Assembly: GCA_003514305.1 (NCBI GenBank) | Contig: DORE01000137.1 | Location: forward strand, 1 to 18,541 | Direction: 5' to 3' | Length of the DNA: 18,541 nt | DNA from: Gammaproteobacteria bacterium | GTDB taxonomy: Bacteria > Pseudomonadota > Gammaproteobacteria > Pseudomonadales > Pseudohongiellaceae | Shown: positions 15,565 to 18,541 of the stretch, piece after piece | How positions within the stretch are numbered: the first letter of the stretch is position 1 | Layout of the letters: every line of letters starts with the position of its first letter | Position numbers and translations under genes: made by a program | Notes under the pieces: generated by a model | What the model saw: only the letters and a program-made list of their open reading frames with translations | Told to the model about the DNA's origin: nothing | Databases searched by the model: none

Positions 15565-16491
15565 TTAAAGTGCTTTTTCGAGCTCTGGTAAGGCCTCAAA
15601 TAGATCTGCTACCAAGCCGAAGTCAGCAACCTGAAATATCGGTGCCTCTTCGTCCTTATTTACTGCCACGATAACTTTCGAGTCCTTCATCCCCGCCAGA
15701 TGTTGAATAGCACCCGATATGCCCACTGCAATATAGAGATCAGGTGCGACAATCTTACCTGTCTGACCAACCTGGTAGTCATTGGGGACAAAACCTGCAT
15801 CAACGGCCGCACGAGACGCACCGATCGCTGCGCCGAGCTTATCAGCAACCTTCTCAAGCAAGGCAAAGTTGGCACCGTCCTGCATCCCACGGCCACCTGA
15901 CACAATTATTGACGCCGCGGTCAGCTCAGGTCTTTCCGAGACCGACAATTGTTCACCCAGGAATTGGGCCATGGTCTGATCTGTTACATGATTAGAGACA
16001 GAGACGTCCGCACTTCCGCCCTTTGCTGCCTCTGCGAATGCTGTCGTTCGAACCGTTACAACCTTGGTCGGATCAAAGGACTGAACGGTCGCCATGGCAT
16101 TGCCGGCATAAATAGGTCGGACGAAGGTGTCAGTTGATTTCACCTCAACAATGTCTGATATTTGCCCCACATCGAGTAACGCTGCAACTCGTGGCATCAG
16201 ATTTTTACCGGCAGTTGTAGCCGCTGCAAATAAATGCGAATAGTCGCCAGACTCCGCCACGACTAAAGGCGCAAGCGCCTCAGGTAACTGATTCAGATAA
16301 GCTGGGCTATCTGCCAAAATGACCTTTCGGACTCCCTTCATGGACGCTGCCTCATCCGCAGCGCTTTTACAATCAGCGCCTGCAATCAAAACATCAACAG
16401 CATCACCTATTGCAGCTGCTGCGGTAATTGTATTCAGCACGGAGTTTTTGAGTGAGCTATTATCATGCTCAGCAATTACTAAAGTACTCAT
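15565..16491 (-). CDS. etfA: Electron transfer flavoprotein alpha subunit
   Basis: EtfA binds FAD and, with EtfB, carries electrons from acyl-CoA and related dehydrogenases to ETF-quinone oxidoreductase in the membrane. The 308-residue protein has the usual N-terminal domain and a C-terminal FAD domain with SGGRGM (198-203), GASRAAVDAG (224-233), VGQTGKIVAPDLYIAVGISG (241-260) and AIQHLAGM (261-268). The last part, EEAPIFQVADFGLVADLFEALPEL, is typical of the family end. It follows etfB by five bases, so the two are one translation-coupled operon. No dehydrogenase or ETF-QO gene is in the window. It ends at the shared terminator with rne. Confidence 0.97.
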   Translation of the reverse strand: MSTLVIAEHDNSSLKNSVLNTITAAAAIGDAVDVLIAGADCKSAADEAASMKGVRKVILADSPAYLNQLPEALAPLVVAESGDYSHLFAAATTAGKNLMPRVAALLDVGQISDIVEVKSTDTFVRPIYAGNAMATVQSFDPTKVVTVRTTAFAEAAKGGSADVSVSNHVTDQTMAQFLGEQLSVSERPELTAASIIVSGGRGMQDGANFALLEKVADKLGAAIGASRAAVDAGFVPNDYQVGQTGKIVAPDLYIAVGISGAIQHLAGMKDSKVIVAVNKDEEAPIFQVADFGLVADLFEALPELEKAL

Positions 16492-16496
16492 AATCT

Positions 16497-17246
16497 TTAT
16501 ATTACCTTTGCTTCGTTTCGCAGTTTTTCAACGAGCTCTGAGACAGAATCCACCTTGATGCCTGCGGACCTTTCATTTGGTGGTGTTACGCTTAAGGTCT
16601 GAATGTTAGATACAATTTGCACGCCAAGATCATCCGGAGAAACATGATCTACCGGCTTCTTCTTTGCCTTCATGATGTTCGGCAGAGACGCATAACGAGG
16701 TTCATTCAGACGCAAGTCAGTTGTTACTACTGCTGGTAAGGTCAGTAAAACGGTTTGTTCACCTCCGTCTATTTCTCGGGTAATTTCCACAGAGCTGCCT
16801 TTTAATTCAGCGTTACAGGCGAACGTTCCCTGTGGCATATCACATAGGGCTGCTAGCATCTGACCGACCTGATTGTTGTCCGTGTCAATTGACTGTTTTC
16901 CAAGGATGACAAGATCAACTTCCTCTTTTTTAACGATGGCTTTGAGAACTTTCGCGACCGATAAAGGCTCTGGCGCCTCTGCAGTTTCAACCAGGATTCC
17001 CCGATCTGCCCCCAGAGCGAGTGCGGTCCTTATTTGCTCCATACTTGAGGTTGGACCAATAGAAACTGCGATCACCTCTGTCGCATGACCGGCTTCCTTC
17101 AACCGAATCGCTTCTTCCACTGCGATTTCGCAAAAAGGATTGATCGCCATCTTGGTGTTAGTGAGATCAACACCAGTGCCATCTGATTTTACGCGAACAC
17201 GCACATAAGCGTCGGCAACACGCTTCACTCCAACAAGAACCTTCAT
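16497..17246 (-). CDS. etfB: Electron transfer flavoprotein beta subunit
   Basis: EtfB is the AMP-binding partner of EtfA in the soluble ETF heterodimer. The 249 residues match the standard length. Visible are MKVLVGVKRVADAYV at the start, MAINPFCEIAVEEAIRLKEAG (33-53), the AMP-binding GKQSIDTDNNQVGQM (116-130) and the ETF beta signature from VEITREIDGG through LRLNEPRYASLPNIMKAKKK (about 153-197). The ATG at 17246 has a GGAG ribosome-binding site right before it, so I prefer it over an in-frame start at 17267. The gene leads the etfBA operon behind a good promoter and a cluster of inverted repeats. Confidence 0.97.
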   Translation of the reverse strand: MKVLVGVKRVADAYVRVRVKSDGTGVDLTNTKMAINPFCEIAVEEAIRLKEAGHATEVIAVSIGPTSSMEQIRTALALGADRGILVETAEAPEPLSVAKVLKAIVKKEEVDLVILGKQSIDTDNNQVGQMLAALCDMPQGTFACNAELKGSSVEITREIDGGEQTVLLTLPAVVTTDLRLNEPRYASLPNIMKAKKKPVDHVSPDDLGVQIVSNIQTLSVTPPNERSAGIKVDSVSELVEKLRNEAKVI

Positions 17247-17385
17247 GGATTCTCCAAAGATTAACAACTAAGAAAAAATGAGGGCAGACCATCTGCAGCT
17301 GCGGCGAATAACCCGCCCGCAAGCGCACTGGATTGAGCTGTAGGCGGTTGGCCCCGCTGTAGACACCGCGCCCTCTGGGCCTATC

Positions 17386-17414
17386 ATGATGCCAATTTTG
17401 CTGCAGTAGGTCAA
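17386..17414 (-). promoter_or_regulatory. Candidate sigma70 promoter of etfBA
   Basis: On the minus strand TTGACC (17414-17409), a 17-base spacer and CATCAT (17391-17386) preceded by TGG fit a sigma70 promoter with an extended -10. A start near 17379 gives a leader of about 130 bases. Confidence 0.55.
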
Positions 17415-17437
17415 CTCGAAACCACCCTATTCCATGA

Positions 17438-17470
17438 CTAACTTACTTAAATTTCAGCAAGTTAGCTAAC
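17438..17470. promoter_or_regulatory. Cluster of inverted GTTAG half-sites upstream of etfBA
   Basis: CTAACTT (17438-17444) and AAGTTAG (17459-17465) are exact inverted copies separated by 14 bases. The second copy runs into GTTAGCTAAC (17461-17470), a perfect 10-bp palindrome. The three half-sites lie 24-56 bases upstream of the candidate etfBA -35 element, a plausible place for a regulator. The regulator is not identifiable from sequence; fatty-acid-responsive repressors of beta-oxidation genes are one possibility. Confidence 0.5.
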
Positions 17471-17512
17471 CATGAGGGTGAGCTTTTCGGGTCAATTAGT
17501 GTCTGATAAAAA

Positions 17513-18067
17513 TCAATCCAGCGGGAAAAAGATACCGCTACTGAATACGCCCAGCCTGGACGTCTGCTCATAGTGATGTTCCACACTTAACTCGCACAAC
17601 CGATAAAAAACAGCACGGCTTAGTAGCCCATTAAGGCCATTGCGTACATGAATAACAGGATGCGGGGAGCCAACGCCTTCAGTGTTACCAACTGTGAGGC
17701 GATGGAAGCTGTCCGCAGAAATCTGCTCATCGGTGTTAGTAGAAAATGTAAGTACTTGGACGCCACCTGTCCGGCTGACGTCCATTCCTACAACTACAAA
17801 AGGACAGTCTTCAACTGTGATGCCAACCTTCTCAACTGGGGTTACCAAATAATAGCGATTATTCTCTTTTTTCAATATTGAAGAGAACAGTTGCACCAAC
17901 TCTACGCGCCTGATCGGCCGCCCCTCGTGAAACCAGCTACCGTCCCGACGAATCACGATGTCGAGATCACCACAATATGGGGGGTCCCACAAATGAACAG
18001 GTGCTGGATCCTGCGGGTTGGTGTTCCGCGCAAATGTGGCGAAATCCATAAGATGCTGACTTGGCAT
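17513..18067 (-). CDS. DUF1285 domain-containing protein
   Basis: The 184-residue protein fits the DUF1285 family: LWDPPYCGDLDIVIRRDGSWFHEGRPI (about 26-52), VELVQLFSSILKKE (55-68), YYLVTPVEKVGITVEDCPFV (72-91), and the later NGLNGLLSRAVFYRL segment (143-157). No signal peptide or membrane helix is seen, so it is probably cytoplasmic. The family's function is not settled to my knowledge, and I assign none. The frame is open to a TTG at 18118, but the candidate promoter's start point near 18115 excludes that. Of the ATGs at 18067 and 18049, the first has a weak CGGA upstream and is preferred. It is transcribed toward etfB with 266 bases between and no clear terminator. Confidence 0.85.
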   Translation of the reverse strand: MPSQHLMDFATFARNTNPQDPAPVHLWDPPYCGDLDIVIRRDGSWFHEGRPIRRVELVQLFSSILKKENNRYYLVTPVEKVGITVEDCPFVVVGMDVSRTGGVQVLTFSTNTDEQISADSFHRLTVGNTEGVGSPHPVIHVRNGLNGLLSRAVFYRLCELSVEHHYEQTSRLGVFSSGIFFPLD

Positions 18068-18121
18068 AAATTGTGGTCCGATGATTCGGTTAAAAGCAAT
18101 ATATTGTGAACCTACCAACTA

Positions 18122-18151
18122 AAAATAGCCATCCTGCAGGTTATGGTTCAA
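18122..18151 (-). promoter_or_regulatory. Candidate promoter of the DUF1285 gene
   Basis: On the minus strand TTGAAC (18151-18146), an 18-base spacer and TATTTT (18127-18122) form a moderate sigma70-like promoter about 55 bases before the chosen start codon. Confidence 0.35.
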
Positions 18152-18183
18152 CTGGTGAGTTATGCCAGCCATTGGGCGCCGCA

Positions 18184-18192
18184 TGCTATACT
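18184..18192 (+). promoter_or_regulatory. Candidate extended -10 element of selU
   Basis: TGCTATACT holds a near-consensus -10 hexamer (TATACT, 18187-18192) with the TGn extension. No good -35 is visible at the right distance. The implied leader is about 33 bases. Confidence 0.4.
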
Positions 18193-18231
18193 CTTCTTGA
18201 ACTCACGCCACAACTATGAGTATTCAGAGAC

Positions 18232-18541
18232 ATGACCAAAATCGTCTCTTCAAAGACTTTTCCCAAGCTATTCCATCGGAGCACGCCCTTTCTTGATGTA
18301 CGGGCACCCTGCGAATTTTCACGCGGCACATTTCCCAATACCACAAACATTCCTATTCTGCTGGACAGTGAGCGTGAAGCGGTCGGGATCTTGTATAGAA
18401 GAGAAGGCAAATCTGCAGCGATTGCACTTGGACATCGCCTAGTGAATCACGAAGCTAAAGATCAATTGCTTTCAAAATGGAAAGACTTTATTGATGCCAA
18501 TCCCAATGCGGTGCTGTTCTGTCAGCGCGGAGGGCTTCGTT
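18232..18541 (+). CDS. selU: tRNA 2-selenouridine synthase, N-terminal part (cut by window edge)
   Basis: SelU/MnmH replaces the sulphur of 2-thiouridine at the wobble position of certain tRNAs with selenium, using selenophosphate. The first 103 residues form the rhodanese-like domain. FLDVRAPCEFSRGTFP (20-35) corresponds to IIDVRAPxEFxxGxxP, AVGILYRREGKSAAIALGHRLV (50-71) to the next conserved block, and FCQRGGLR holds Cys97, the same number as the essential cysteine of E. coli SelU. An ATG 16 bases upstream opens a different frame that stops after 26 codons and is rejected. The ribosome-binding site is weak (CAGAGA). Presence implies the cell makes selenophosphate elsewhere. It diverges from the DUF1285 gene. 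Confidence 0.94.
   Translation, partial: MTKIVSSKTFPKLFHRSTPFLDVRAPCEFSRGTFPNTTNIPILLDSEREAVGILYRREGKSAAIALGHRLVNHEAKDQLLSKWKDFIDANPNAVLFCQRGGLR

Noticed and set aside
18216..18296. 26-codon frame starting 16 bases before selU
   Set aside because: It stops early, and the selU frame aligns with the family from its own ATG through Cys97. A leader peptide is possible but unsupported.

Overview
The window is a bacterial chromosomal segment, most probably from a gammaproteobacterium of moderate G+C content. I base this on family-level resemblance of RNase E, MurB, KdsB, LpxK, MsbA and LolCDE to the Escherichia/Pseudomonas versions, and on the gene order, which strongly recalls the Pseudomonas lolCDE-comEC-exbBD-lpxK-ycaR-kdsB-ptp-murB cluster. 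I could not run a database search, so the genus is undetermined.

Layout. Positions 1-11647 form one long run of minus-strand genes. In transcription order these are a solitary serine recombinase, lolC-lolD-lolE (lipoprotein release), a 626-bp stretch with no recognisable gene where relatives carry comEC, exbB-exbD (proton-driven energiser), msbA and lpxK (lipid A flipping and 4'-phosphorylation), a small UPF0434/Trm112-like gene, kdsB (CMP-Kdo synthesis), a degenerate low-molecular-weight tyrosine-phosphatase-like gene, murB (peptidoglycan precursor) and the 5' part of uvrC (excision repair). Overlaps and tiny gaps suggest two tightly coupled blocks, lolCDE and exbB-to-murB. The shared theme is outer membrane and cell wall construction.

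Positions 11648-12714 are a gene-free divergent region. It holds a hairpin just before the recombinase gene, a candidate extended -10 promoter and a long, structured leader for rne. rne (12715-15474, plus strand) encodes a full RNase E whose catalytic residues fall at the E. coli positions (D303, D346, C404, C407). It also has an amphipathic membrane-anchor segment and a charged disordered tail ending in an NDPR motif. rne and etfA converge on a bidirectional terminator.

etfB-etfA (minus) encode the electron transfer flavoprotein, with a good sigma70-like promoter and a cluster of inverted GTTAG half-sites upstream. A DUF1285 gene (minus) and the 5' end of selU/mnmH (plus, cut by the window edge) diverge at the right end.

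I see no CRISPR array, tRNA, rRNA, insertion sequence or clear new multi-gene system. The most interesting points are the phosphatase-like pseudoenzyme inside the lipid A/Kdo/peptidoglycan operon, the serine recombinase that lacks an expected active-site arginine and has a perfect inverted repeat ahead of its ribosome-binding site, the emptied comEC slot, and the long structured rne leader.
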